Positions 1 to 8,310 of a stretch of 64,000 nucleotides of DNA are shown in pieces. The notes beneath the pieces are model-generated. The model worked only from the letters and a program-made list of their open reading frames with translations. It searched no databases and had not been told where the DNA came from. Every line of letters starts with the position of its first letter. Position 1 is the stretch's first letter. The stretch spans positions 62,001 through 126,000 of the forward strand of contig NZ_FOTK01000006.1 of assembly GCF_900114535.1 (NCBI RefSeq), in the 5' to 3' direction. Position numbers and translations under genes: made by a program. The DNA is from Methylobacterium pseudosasicola (GTDB lineage Bacteria; Pseudomonadota; Alphaproteobacteria; Rhizobiales; Beijerinckiaceae).

Positions 1-186
1 GCGAACCGCATCGGCCGCCCGATCGACCGGCTCGGCGCCATCCGCCGCGAGGGCGCGGGCCTTCTCGGGCGTCCGGTTCCAGACCCGGACACGAAAACCC
101 TTGCGGGCGAGGTTGCGGGACACGGCGGCGCCGATCAGGCCGGTGCCGAGGACGGTGACGGCCACCGGAGGCTTGCGATCTGTCAT
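1..186 (-). CDS. NAD(P)-dependent oxidoreductase, N-terminal part only
   Basis: Leftward gene running off the left edge of the window; 62 codons from an ATG at 186 are visible. The start encodes a Rossmann nucleotide-binding motif (VTVLGTGLIGAAVSRNLA) followed by an NRTPEKA-type stretch, as in the 3-hydroxyisobutyrate/6-phosphogluconate dehydrogenase superfamily, where the Arg after the second strand favours NADP. Substrate cannot be told from this fragment. It lies directly downstream of a TetR regulator on the same strand. A palindromic box shared with the tetR promoter sits in the 64-bp gap between them, so it is probably the regulated partner gene. Confidence 0.8.
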   Translation of the reverse strand, partial: MTDRKPPVAVTVLGTGLIGAAVSRNLARKGFRVRVWNRTPEKARALAADGAEPVDRAADAVR

Positions 187-208
187 GGGTATCTCCTGCG
201 CGCGCTAG

Positions 209-234
209 TTTTGGAATATTCGTTCCATAATTGG
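209..234. promoter_or_regulatory. Putative TetR operator upstream of the oxidoreductase
   Basis: The reverse-strand sequence around TTATGGAACGAATATTCCA contains the dyad TGGAA-N6-TTCCA. Aligned with the box at 848-873, about 20 of 26 positions are identical, including TTATGG, ACG and ATTCCA. Two matched copies, one before each gene of the pair, fit an operator for the TetR protein encoded between them. The assignment to that protein is inferred. Confidence 0.6.
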
Positions 235-250
235 CTAAAAAAAGGGGCGC

Positions 251-835
251 TCACCTCAGCGCCGCCAAGGTCTGGTCGATGACGGCGATCAGCGTCGCAC
301 GATCCTGTGCGGGCGTCGTCTTAGCCAGCACCCGCAAGCCCTGCACGGCGTTGAACACGAACAGCGCCAGGGTCTCGGCATCCGCGGTGTCGCGGATCTC
401 GCCCGCGTCCTGGCCGCGCCGGATCGTCTCCGCGATCCCCCGAATCAGGATGCTGAAATTGTCGCGCACGAGCTCGGCCACGTGCGGATCGCGACCGGAC
501 ATCTCGATGGCGCTGTTGGTCGCCAGGCAGCCGCGCCTGTCCGATCCGGCGCAATCGGCCTCGACGATGCCCTCCATCAGGTCGCGCAGCCGCGCCAGGG
601 GCGAGCCCGGCTGGCGAAGCTGATCGACATGGTCCTGCGCGCGCCGCTGGTAGCGCCGCAGCGCCTGCTCGAAGAGCCCGGTCTTGCTGGCATAGGCCGC
701 GTAGAGGCTTCCGCGACCGAGGCCGGTGGCGTCGACCAGCGCCTGCGCCGAGGTGCCCTCGAAACCGGTCCGCCAGAAGGTCTCCATCACGGCGTCGAGG
801 ACGCACGCCTCATCGAATTCTCTCGGCCGGGCCAA
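251..835 (-). CDS. TetR/AcrR family transcriptional regulator
   Basis: 194-aa TetR repressor. The N-terminal helix-turn-helix is in about residues 10-55 (TFWRTGFEGTSAQALVDATGLGRGSLYAAYASK), followed by an all-helical ligand domain of the TetR_C type seen in AcuR/NemR-like regulators; a Cys in SDRRGCLATN (about residue 83) is typical of that subgroup. The start is a TTG at 835, chosen because AGGAG lies 7 nt upstream and the protein then begins MARPREFD as in relatives. The transcript reads toward the truncated oxidoreductase. An operator-like box ends 13 bp upstream of the start codon, suggesting autorepression. The inducer is unknown. Confidence 0.9.
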   Translation of the reverse strand: MARPREFDEACVLDAVMETFWRTGFEGTSAQALVDATGLGRGSLYAAYASKTGLFEQALRRYQRRAQDHVDQLRQPGSPLARLRDLMEGIVEADCAGSDRRGCLATNSAIEMSGRDPHVAELVRDNFSILIRGIAETIRRGQDAGEIRDTADAETLALFVFNAVQGLRVLAKTTPAQDRATLIAVIDQTLAALR

Positions 836-847
836 AAGCCACTCCTG

Positions 848-873
848 TTCTGGAATGAACGTACCATAACTGG
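848..873. promoter_or_regulatory. Putative TetR autoregulatory operator
   Basis: Second copy of the box at 209-234. The reverse strand carries TTATGGTACGTTCATTCCA. It is nested in a wider dyad, CTGTTC ... GAACAG, at 845-877. It sits immediately upstream of the TTG start of the TetR gene, where binding would block its promoter. Confidence 0.6.
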
Positions 874-950
874 AACAGCCTTCGTGTCAATCGTACCTCG
901 ACCCCTTCCACCTTGACATCCGCCGCGCCCGCGGCCCCATCACCCATCCG

Positions 951-2084
951 ATGGACAGCCTCGACGCCTTCGCCCGCACCAAACTCGATGCCCTGGAGGC
1001 CGGCAGCCTGCGGCGGCGGCTGACGCCCACCGAGCGCGGGTCCGGGGCCGCAGCGGCGCGCGGGGGCCGGGCGCTCGTGTCGTTCTCCTGCAACGATTAC
1101 CTCGGCCTGTCGCACCATCCGCGGGTGATCGCCGCCGCGCAGGAAGCGGTCGCGGCCTATGGGGCCGGGGCAGGCGGGTCGCGGCTGGTGACCGGCGACC
1201 ATCCGGTTCTCGGGGCGCTGGAGGCGCGGCTGGCGCAGCACAAGGGCGCCGAGGCCGCCCTGGTGTTCGGCAGCGGCTATCTCGCCAATCTCGGCATCAC
1301 CCCGGCGCTCGCCGGGCGCGGCGACCTCGTGGTGCTGGACGCGCTGTCCCATGCCTGCATGTGGGCCGGGGCGCGGCTGTCGGGGGCCAAGGTGCTGACC
1401 TTCCGCCACAACGATCCGGCCGATCTGGCGAAGGTGCTGGCCGAGCACCGTCCGCATCACGCCCGCGCCCTGGTCCTGACCGAGCGGGTGTTCAGCATGG
1501 ACGGCGACCGGGCGCCGATCGGCGATCTTCTGGGCGTCGCGGAGGAGTTCGACGCCTGGACGCTGGTGGACGACGCCCACGGGATCGGCGTGGTCGAGGA
1601 CGGGCCGCGGGCGCCGCTGGAGATGGGCACCCTGTCGAAGGCGCTGGGCTCCTATGGCGGCTATCTCTGCGCCTCGCGGCCGGTGATCGACCTGATGACC
1701 AGCCGCGCCCGGAGCTTCGTCTACACCACCGGCCTGCCCCCGGCCTCGGCCGCCGCGGCGCTCGAAGCCCTGGCGATCCTCGAGGAGGAGCCGGCGCGCC
1801 GGGCCCGGCCGCTGGCGCTCGCCCGGCGCTTCACCGCTCGCCTGGGCCTGCCCGAGGCCGAGAGCGCCGTGGTGCCGGTGCTGGTCGGCGACGCGCAGGC
1901 GGCCCTCGCCATCTCGGCGGCGCTGGAAGCCGCCGGCTTCCTCGTGGTGGCGATCCGCCCGCCGACCGTGCCGGCCGGGACCGCGCGGCTGCGCGTCGCG
2001 TTTTCGGCGGCTCACGAGGAGGCGCAGGTCGACGCCCTGGCCGAGGCGGTGGCGGCGCTGACGGGCCGCGCTTCCCGTCCCTGA
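951..2084 (+). CDS. bioF: 8-amino-7-oxononanoate synthase (biotin synthesis)
   Basis: 377-aa alpha-oxoamine synthase of PLP fold type I, which joins pimeloyl thioester and L-alanine in the first dedicated ring-precursor step of biotin synthesis. Visible landmarks are SCNDYLGLS (46-54), GAGAGGSR (71-78), the cofactor-binding DDAHGIGV (207-214) and the Schiff-base lysine in GTLSKALGSYGGY at about residue 230. Length is normal for BioF. The rest of the bio pathway is not in this window, so the gene is separated from it. Upstream is the TetR gene, transcribed in the other direction. Start is an ATG with no clear Shine-Dalgarno. Confidence 0.93.
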   Translation: MDSLDAFARTKLDALEAGSLRRRLTPTERGSGAAAARGGRALVSFSCNDYLGLSHHPRVIAAAQEAVAAYGAGAGGSRLVTGDHPVLGALEARLAQHKGAEAALVFGSGYLANLGITPALAGRGDLVVLDALSHACMWAGARLSGAKVLTFRHNDPADLAKVLAEHRPHHARALVLTERVFSMDGDRAPIGDLLGVAEEFDAWTLVDDAHGIGVVEDGPRAPLEMGTLSKALGSYGGYLCASRPVIDLMTSRARSFVYTTGLPPASAAAALEALAILEEEPARRARPLALARRFTARLGLPEAESAVVPVLVGDAQAALAISAALEAAGFLVVAIRPPTVPAGTARLRVAFSAAHEEAQVDALAEAVAALTGRASRP

Positions 2085-2102
2085 GCAGCGCCCCTATACG
2101 TC

Positions 2103-2136
2103 ATCCGGGATGCTCCCGCCCAAGAGGAGCCCGGAT
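2103..2136 (+). terminator. Intergenic stem-loop between bioF and the OsmC gene
   Basis: ATCCGG-GAT-GCTCC pairs with GGAGC-CCGGAT around a nine-base loop, with one three-base bulge. No T-run follows, so this may be a weak terminator or an RNA-processing hairpin rather than a classical intrinsic terminator. Confidence 0.35.
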
Positions 2137-2156
2137 CACCCAGAGGACGACGCCCT

Positions 2157-2666
2157 ATGGACGCCACCGCTTTGCGAGCCCTCCAGGCTCCGATCAAGGA
2201 CCAGTACCGTTCGGCTCCGGATTCGGCTGTGGTCACCCTGAAGGCCAGGGGCACGCTGGACGACACCAAGATCGCCTGCAAGGTCGAGACCGGCCGCGCC
2301 ATCGCGGAGGCCGGGCTGCACCCGGCCAGCGGCGGATCCGGTTTGGAGCTGTGCTCCGGCGATATGCTGCTTGAAGCCCTGGTGGCCTGCGCCGGTGTCA
2401 CCCTGAAGGCGGTAGCGACCGCCCTGGAGATCCCGCTCCGGTCCGGCACGGTGAGCGCCGAGGGCGACCTCGATTTTCGCGGAACGCTGGGCGTCGACAA
2501 GGAGGCGCCGGTGGGCTTTCGCAGCATTCGGCTGGTCTTCGAACTGGACACCGACGCGCCGGAGGACAAACTCGCGCAATTGCTCAAGCTGACCGAGCGC
2601 TACTGCGTCGTATTCCAGACCCTGAACCACAAGCCCGACTTGTCGGTCGCCGCCACGACGGCCTGA
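2157..2666 (+). CDS. OsmC family protein
   Basis: 169-aa OsmC/Ohr-fold protein. The family contains thiol-dependent peroxidases that use two cysteines; here Cys78 in ALVACAGVTL and a late Cys in ERYCVVFQ (about 148) are at the expected places, with an extra Cys66 in LELCSGDM. This arrangement is of the general OsmC type; a role in organic hydroperoxide removal is inferred from the family. The ATG at 2157 has AGAGGACG upstream. The methyltransferase gene follows after 13 bp, so the two are probably cotranscribed. Confidence 0.85.
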   Translation: MDATALRALQAPIKDQYRSAPDSAVVTLKARGTLDDTKIACKVETGRAIAEAGLHPASGGSGLELCSGDMLLEALVACAGVTLKAVATALEIPLRSGTVSAEGDLDFRGTLGVDKEAPVGFRSIRLVFELDTDAPEDKLAQLLKLTERYCVVFQTLNHKPDLSVAATTA

Positions 2667-2679
2667 GGGGAGGGCGGCG

Positions 2680-3534
2680 ATGACCGGCGGCATCACCCAG
2701 ACCGAGTACTGGAACGGCGAGGTCGGGACCCGCTGGGCCCGCAACCAGGCGGTGCTCGACGCGGTGTTCGCGCCGCTGACCGAGGCCCTGTTCGACCGCG
2801 CGGCCCTGCGCCCCGGTGACTCCGTGCTCGATATCGGCTGCGGCTCGGGCGCCACGACCCTGGAGGCCGCCCGCCGGGTCGGGCCGCAGGGCGCGGTGAC
2901 CGGTGCGGACATCTCGGCGCCGCTGCTGGCGGTCGCCCGGAGTCGCGCCGAGGCGGAGACGGGCTCCGCACCGATCCGGTTCGTCGAGGCGGATGTGGAG
3001 CATGCCGATCTCGGGACCTACAGCCAAGCCCTGTCGCGGTTCGGGGTGATGTTCTTCCCGGACTCGGCCCGGGCCTTCGCCAATATCCGCCGGATGCTGG
3101 GTCCGGAGGGCCGGCTGACCTTCCTGTGCTGGCGGGCGCTCCCCGAAAACCTCTGGGTGACGGTGCCGCGCGAGGCGGTGGTGCCGCTGCTGCCCGAGAT
3201 CCCGCCGCCTCCGCCGCCGGACACGCCCGGCCCGTTCCGCTTCGCCGCGGCGGACCCGTTGGTCGCACTGCTGCGCGGGGCCGGCTTCGGGACCGTGGCG
3301 TGCGACGCGGTCGACCGGGACGTGGTGCTCGGCCGGGGCGCCACCGATGCCGACGCGGTGGAGGCCGCGGCGCATGTGGCGCTCAACCTGGGGCCGACCT
3401 CGCATCTCGTGCGCGAGGCCGCGCCCGATCTGCGCGCCCGAGCCGAGTCCGCGGTCACCACCGCCCTGCGCCCGCACGCGGCGGGCGGCACCGTCAGCCT
3501 GCGCGCCGCCTGCTGGCTGGTCCAGGCGGGCTGA
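2680..3534 (+). CDS. Class I SAM-dependent methyltransferase
   Basis: 284 aa with a methyltransferase fold. Motif I is VLDIGCGSGATTLEAA (about 50-65), followed by the acidic residue of strand 2 in GADIS and a SRFGVMFFPDS segment at strand 4 that is common in UbiE/COQ5-like methyltransferases. The C-terminal half has a proline-rich insert (PPPPPPDTPG) and no recognisable substrate motif, so the substrate is unknown. A strong GGGGAGGG ribosome-binding site precedes the ATG. It is convergent with the gamma-glutamyltransferase-like gene, with only 11 bp between stop codons. Confidence 0.85.
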   Translation: MTGGITQTEYWNGEVGTRWARNQAVLDAVFAPLTEALFDRAALRPGDSVLDIGCGSGATTLEAARRVGPQGAVTGADISAPLLAVARSRAEAETGSAPIRFVEADVEHADLGTYSQALSRFGVMFFPDSARAFANIRRMLGPEGRLTFLCWRALPENLWVTVPREAVVPLLPEIPPPPPPDTPGPFRFAAADPLVALLRGAGFGTVACDAVDRDVVLGRGATDADAVEAAAHVALNLGPTSHLVREAAPDLRARAESAVTTALRPHAAGGTVSLRAACWLVQAG

Positions 3535-3545
3535 TTAGCGCGGCT

Positions 3546-5141
3546 TCAGAACCCCAATGCGCCGCCATCCGAGCGCGGGTCGTGCATCGCCTCGATCCGC
3601 CCGTCCCGGGCGCGGCGCACCAGCATGCCGGCATGGCCCAGCGTGTCGCTGTAGGGCACGCCGACCGGCTCGATCTGGTGGCCCATGCGCTCCAGGGCCG
3701 AGAGGATCGCCGGGTCGAACCGGTCCTCGACCTTCACGCTCAGCGACGGCGCCCCCCAGGTCCGGCCGTAGAGCAGCCGCGGCGCCTCCACCGCGTCGGC
3801 GACGGAGAAGCCGTAATCGGCGTAGCGGCAGAAGATCTGGGCCTGGAACTGCGGCTGGCCGTCGCCGCCCATCGAACCGTAGGCCATCACCCGACCATCG
3901 TCGAAGGCGGCGAGCGCCGGGATCAGGGTGTGGAACGGGCGCCGGCCCGGCTCCAGCGGGTTCACGGCGTTCGGGTCCAGGGAGAACGAGACGCCGCGGT
4001 TGAGCCAGTCGATCCCGGTCCGCGGCAGCACCACCCCGGAGCCGTATTCCCAGTAGACCGACTGGATGTAGGAGACCGCCAGGCCGTCCCGGTCGATCGC
4101 TCCCATCCAGACCGTGTCGCCGGGGGAATCGCGCAGGGGCAGCGTGGCGGCGCGCTTCATGTCGATCCGCGCGGCTTCCGCGGCGAGGAAGCCGGGTTCC
4201 AGGAAATCGTCCACGTCGTGACGCAGGCGGCCGAAATCGGTCACCACCCGGTCGCGGATCGCGAAGGCGCGCTTCGTCGCCTCGATCAGCCCGTGGTAAT
4301 GCGCCAGGCTGTCCGGGGCTGCGATGGTCAGCCGGTCGAACAGGCCGAGGATGATCAGAGCCGCCAGCCCCTGGGTCGGGGGCGGGAAGTTGAACAGGGT
4401 GGCGTCGCGCCGGCGCAGGGCCAGCGGCCGGCGCTCGGCCGGGCGGTAGGCTTCGAGGTCGGCCCGGGTCACCGGCGCGCCGAGGCGCTCCAGATCGGTG
4501 CCGATCTCGTGGGCGATGTCGCCCCGGTAGAAATCATCGAGCCCGGCATGGGCGAGTTGCTCCAGGGTCGCCCCGAGGGCTGACAGCTTGCGGATCTCAC
4601 CAGCTTGGTAGGGCTTGCCGTCTTTGAGAAAGGTCGCGGCGAAGCCCGGGGCCTCGTGCAGGGTGTCGCCGGGTTGCGGCTTGTAGCGCTCCTCGCTCGG
4701 CGAGACCGGCACGCCGTCGCGGGCCTGGGTGATCGCGTCGGCGAGCAGCACGTCGAGGGGCAGCCGGCCGCCGAGCGCCTTGGAGAGCTCTAACGCCAGT
4801 TCCCAGCCGCCGACCGCGCCCGCCACCGTCACCATGGCGTCGGGGCCGCGCGATGGGATCGTGTCGTAGCCCTTCTCCCGGTAGCGCTGGATCGTGGCCA
4901 GGCGCCCGGCCGGCCCGCAGGCCTCGATGCCGCGCACCCGGCCGCCGCGCTCGCGCACCAGCCAGAAGCCGTCGCCGCCGATGCTGTTCATGTGCGGGTA
5001 GACCACGGCGATGGAGGCTGCCATCGCCACCATCGCCTCGATGGCGTTGCCGCCCTGCGCCAGCACGGTCCGGCCAGCCGAGGCGGCGAGGTGGTGGGGG
5101 GCGGCGACGGCGCTGTCGGAGAAGACGGGTGTCTCGGGCAT
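3546..5141 (-). CDS. Gamma-glutamyltransferase family protein (Ntn hydrolase)
   Basis: 531-aa GGT-family protein. In this family a single chain cleaves itself before a catalytic Thr to give large and small subunits. The likely nucleophile is Thr343 in SPGDTVWMGAID, and the FHTLIPAL and GSMGGDGQPQ stretches of the small-subunit oxyanion region follow. No signal peptide is present (MPETPVFSDS start), so unlike classical periplasmic GGT it is predicted to stay in the cytoplasm. Such GGT-like proteins include cephalosporin acylase-type and gamma-glutamyl amide hydrolases; the true substrate is not determinable here. Confidence 0.87.
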   Translation of the reverse strand: MPETPVFSDSAVAAPHHLAASAGRTVLAQGGNAIEAMVAMAASIAVVYPHMNSIGGDGFWLVRERGGRVRGIEACGPAGRLATIQRYREKGYDTIPSRGPDAMVTVAGAVGGWELALELSKALGGRLPLDVLLADAITQARDGVPVSPSEERYKPQPGDTLHEAPGFAATFLKDGKPYQAGEIRKLSALGATLEQLAHAGLDDFYRGDIAHEIGTDLERLGAPVTRADLEAYRPAERRPLALRRRDATLFNFPPPTQGLAALIILGLFDRLTIAAPDSLAHYHGLIEATKRAFAIRDRVVTDFGRLRHDVDDFLEPGFLAAEAARIDMKRAATLPLRDSPGDTVWMGAIDRDGLAVSYIQSVYWEYGSGVVLPRTGIDWLNRGVSFSLDPNAVNPLEPGRRPFHTLIPALAAFDDGRVMAYGSMGGDGQPQFQAQIFCRYADYGFSVADAVEAPRLLYGRTWGAPSLSVKVEDRFDPAILSALERMGHQIEPVGVPYSDTLGHAGMLVRRARDGRIEAMHDPRSDGGALGF

Positions 5142-5238
5142 CGTGTGTCCTGTGGTGTTCCGGTCGCAGCGTTAGGCAAGTGTGCGGCCGCCGCAAGGTC
5201 TCACGCTCCGCCGGGGCGGTGGCGTGTTAGACAGGGTG

Positions 5239-6714
5239 ATGCCCGTCGCGCGGAAGCGGCCGATGCCGTTCAAGAATCTGCCCCGGTTCGCGATGGGCCT
5301 TGCCCTCGCCGCGACGCCGGCGGCGGCCCAGCAGCATGCGAAGACGGTCTTCGAGGGGGCGGGCGCCGATCCGCGCATCTCGGTCTCGCAGCCGGAGAGC
5401 ACCAGCCAGGCCTCCGGCGGCTATGTCCGCTCGATCGAGCCCTCGCTCGGGCCGCTGGGCGATCCCCTCGGGATCCGCCCAGTGCTGAAGGCGCAGGGCA
5501 TCGAGTACAGCCTGACCTACATCGCCGACGTGCTGGGCAACCCGACCGGCGGCCTCCGCCAGGGCGCGATCGTCGAGGATCGCCTGAACCTGCGGCTCAA
5601 CCTCGATCTCGACCGGCTGGCGGGCTGGGAAGGCGCCACGATCCATGCCAACGCCTATTTCATCCACGGCACCGGCCTGTCGCGCTACTATGTCGGCGAC
5701 CTGCTGACCACGAGCGTCATCGAGGCACTGCCGTCGAGCCGCCTCTACGTGCTGTGGTTCGACCAGAGCCTGATGGACGGACAGCTCGGCCTGCGGATCG
5801 GCCAGCAGGCCGCCGACACCGAGTTCTTCGTCAGCCAGACCGCGACCCTTTTCGTGAACTCGACCTTCGGCTGGCCGGCGATCACCGGGCTCGACCTGCC
5901 GAGCGGCGGCCCGGCCTACCCGCTCTCGGCCCCGGCGATCCGCGCGAAATACGTGCCCGGCAACGGCTTCTCGCTCCAGGTCGGGCTCTATGACGGCGAC
6001 CCGGCCGGGGCGAACCGTCCGGGCAAGGATCCCGAGGCGCAGCGGCTCAACCGCACCGGCACAAATTTCCGCACCAACGATCCGGCCCTGATCGTCGCCG
6101 AGGCGACCTACGCGTACAATATCGAGCCGGGGGCCAAGGGCCTGCCCGGGGACATCACGCTAGGCGGCTGGCAGCATTTCGGCCGGTTCGACAGCCTGCG
6201 GTACGACATCACCGGCGTGCCGCTGGCCGACCCGAACGCCACCGGGATCGGCCGCCCGCTGCGGGGCAATGCCGGCCTCTACGCGATCTACGACCAGACC
6301 CTGTATCGGGAATCCGGCAAGGACGACGAGGGCCTCGGCTTCTTCGTGCGCGCCGCCTACTCGCCGACACGCTCCAGCTTGGTCGACGCCTATGTCGATA
6401 CCGGCCTCGCCTATAAGGGCCTGTTCGAGGGCCGGGACGACGACACGATCGGCGTGAGCCTCGCCCAGGCCCGGATCAGCGACGACGCCCGCCGGGCCGA
6501 TCGGGACACGATCCTCTACACCGGCGTCCCGATGCCGCGGCGGCGGGCCGAGACGGTGCTGGAGGCGACCTACCAGGCGGTGGTGGTTCCGGGCTTCACG
6601 GTGCAGCCCGACGTCCAATACGTGTTCCATCCGGGCGCCGGGGTGGCCGGCCCGGACGGGCGGCGCTTGCGCAACGCGGCGGTGCTCGGGGTGCGGGCGA
6701 CCGTCCAGTACTGA
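5239..6714 (+). CDS. Carbohydrate-selective porin, OprB family
   Basis: Outer-membrane beta-barrel protein of about 490 aa. A signal peptide (hydrophobic FAMGLALAATPAAA, cleavage before QQ) is followed by the OprB-type motifs GLRIGQQAADTEFF and TFGWPAI, and the chain ends in an aromatic residue (RATVQY) as expected for BamA recognition. Two starts are possible, ATG 5239 and ATG 5263; the second gives a signal peptide beginning MPFKNLPRF and is equally credible. OprB porins admit sugars and other small polar solutes. It is a single gene between a divergent GGT gene and the antiporter. Confidence 0.88.
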   Translation: MPVARKRPMPFKNLPRFAMGLALAATPAAAQQHAKTVFEGAGADPRISVSQPESTSQASGGYVRSIEPSLGPLGDPLGIRPVLKAQGIEYSLTYIADVLGNPTGGLRQGAIVEDRLNLRLNLDLDRLAGWEGATIHANAYFIHGTGLSRYYVGDLLTTSVIEALPSSRLYVLWFDQSLMDGQLGLRIGQQAADTEFFVSQTATLFVNSTFGWPAITGLDLPSGGPAYPLSAPAIRAKYVPGNGFSLQVGLYDGDPAGANRPGKDPEAQRLNRTGTNFRTNDPALIVAEATYAYNIEPGAKGLPGDITLGGWQHFGRFDSLRYDITGVPLADPNATGIGRPLRGNAGLYAIYDQTLYRESGKDDEGLGFFVRAAYSPTRSSLVDAYVDTGLAYKGLFEGRDDDTIGVSLAQARISDDARRADRDTILYTGVPMPRRRAETVLEATYQAVVVPGFTVQPDVQYVFHPGAGVAGPDGRRLRNAAVLGVRATVQY

Positions 6715-6767
6715 AGCGGCGCCGCGCCGCCCTGGAACGGTGGCGGCACCCGCCCTCTTTCCGCATT

Positions 6768-8303
6768 ATGGTGATCTTCGAGTGGGTTGTCGGCGTCCTG
6801 TTCGGCGCCGTTCTGTTGGCTGCGCTGGCGCGACGGCTGGGCGCGCCGTATCCGGCCTTCCTGGCCCTTGGCGGCGTCGGCCTCGCCTTCGTGCCCGGCG
6901 TTCCAAACCTGCGGCTCGATCCGGAGCTGGCGCTGGCTCTGTTCCTCGCCCCCGTCCTGCTCGATGCCGGCTTCGACGCCTCGATCCGGGACATGAGGGA
7001 CAATTGGCGCGCCGTGTTCGGGCTGGCGGTGGGCGCCGTGGCGGTGACGACGCTCGCCGTCGCGTTCGTGGCGCATCTCATCGTGCCGGACATGCCGATC
7101 GCCGCCTGCATCGTGCTCGGCGCCGTGGTCGCGCCACCGGACGCCGTGGCGGCCCTGGCGGTGCTCAAGCACGCGCCGATGCCGCACCGCCTCGCCACCA
7201 TCCTGCGCGGCGAGAGCCTGCTCAACGATGCGGCCTCGCTAATCATCTACCGGCTGGCGGTGGCCGCCGCGATGTCGGACGGCTTCCATCCGGCCGAGGT
7301 GGCGCCCGCCTTCCTGCTCGGCGTGGTCGCGAGCCTGGCGGCCGGACCCTGCCTGGGCCTCGCCTTCGTCGCCCTGACCCGCCGCGTCACCGACCCGGCC
7401 AGCACCATCGTGATGCAGTTCGTCGCCGCCTTCGGGATCTGGCTGGCCGCCGAAAAGCTGGAGATGTCGGGGGTGCTGACCATCGTGACCTTCGCGGTCA
7501 CGGTCGCCCGCCGGGCGCCGGGCATCACGGCGCCGCGGACCCGGGTGATCTCCTACGCGGTCTGGGACACGGCGGTGTTCGTGCTCAACGTCCTCGCCTT
7601 CATCCTGATCGGCATCCAGATCGACCCGATCCAGGACCGGCTCACCGGCGGCGATGCGTGGCAGGCCATGTTCCTGGCCGCCGCGATCTTCGTCACCGTG
7701 GTGGTGACGCGTCTGGCCTGGGTCCTGCCGACCACCGGGCTCAAGGGCCTCGGCCTGCGTCAGGCGGGTGAACGGGCGAAGTACGGGCCGGGGCTCGCTC
7801 TGTCCTGGGCCGGGATGCGCGGCATCGTCACCGTCGCGGCCGCCCTGGCGCTCCCGATGGAGTTCCCGCACCGGGACCTCGTGGTGTTCACCGCCTTCTT
7901 CACGGTGCTCGGCACGCTGATCGTCCAGGGCCTGACCCTGCGGCCGCTGCTGGCGCATCTGAAGCTCGAGGACGATGATCCGGTCGGGCGCGAGGTCGGC
8001 TGGGCGCGGGCCGCTGCCTACGAGGCCGCCCTCGACAGCCTTTCGGATTCCGGCGCGGAGCCGGCGATCGAATCCCTGCGCGCCGAGTTCCGCTCGGCGC
8101 TGGAGGAGGCCGAGGCCCATGACGAGGGTCGCGCCCCCGAGAGCCTGCCCTCGGACGCCGCCCGCCGCCGCTCGGTGGAGGCCGCCCGCAACGCGGTCCT
8201 GTCCCTGCGCCGACAAGGCCGGATCGGCGACGACGCTTATTTTTTGTTGGAAGAGGAGTTCGACTGGGCCGAGCTCAACGCGACGCCGAAAGCGGAGACG
8301 TGA
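6768..8303 (+). CDS. CPA1-family sodium:proton antiporter
   Basis: 511-aa inner-membrane protein with about 12 hydrophobic segments over residues 1-385. The CPA1 signature VVAPPDAVAALAVLK (about 125-140) holds the ion-binding acidic residue, and RGESLLNDAASLIIY and WAGMRGIVTVAAALALP are conserved family segments. The C-terminal 120 residues are acidic and cytoplasmic, similar to the NhaP/NHE tail in bacterial CPA1 proteins. The expected function is exchange of Na+ or K+ for H+ in pH or salt homeostasis. It is convergent with gshB, 7 bp apart. Confidence 0.9.
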   Translation: MVIFEWVVGVLFGAVLLAALARRLGAPYPAFLALGGVGLAFVPGVPNLRLDPELALALFLAPVLLDAGFDASIRDMRDNWRAVFGLAVGAVAVTTLAVAFVAHLIVPDMPIAACIVLGAVVAPPDAVAALAVLKHAPMPHRLATILRGESLLNDAASLIIYRLAVAAAMSDGFHPAEVAPAFLLGVVASLAAGPCLGLAFVALTRRVTDPASTIVMQFVAAFGIWLAAEKLEMSGVLTIVTFAVTVARRAPGITAPRTRVISYAVWDTAVFVLNVLAFILIGIQIDPIQDRLTGGDAWQAMFLAAAIFVTVVVTRLAWVLPTTGLKGLGLRQAGERAKYGPGLALSWAGMRGIVTVAAALALPMEFPHRDLVVFTAFFTVLGTLIVQGLTLRPLLAHLKLEDDDPVGREVGWARAAAYEAALDSLSDSGAEPAIESLRAEFRSALEEAEAHDEGRAPESLPSDAARRRSVEAARNAVLSLRRQGRIGDDAYFLLEEEFDWAELNATPKAET

Positions 8304-8310
8304 GCGCGGC

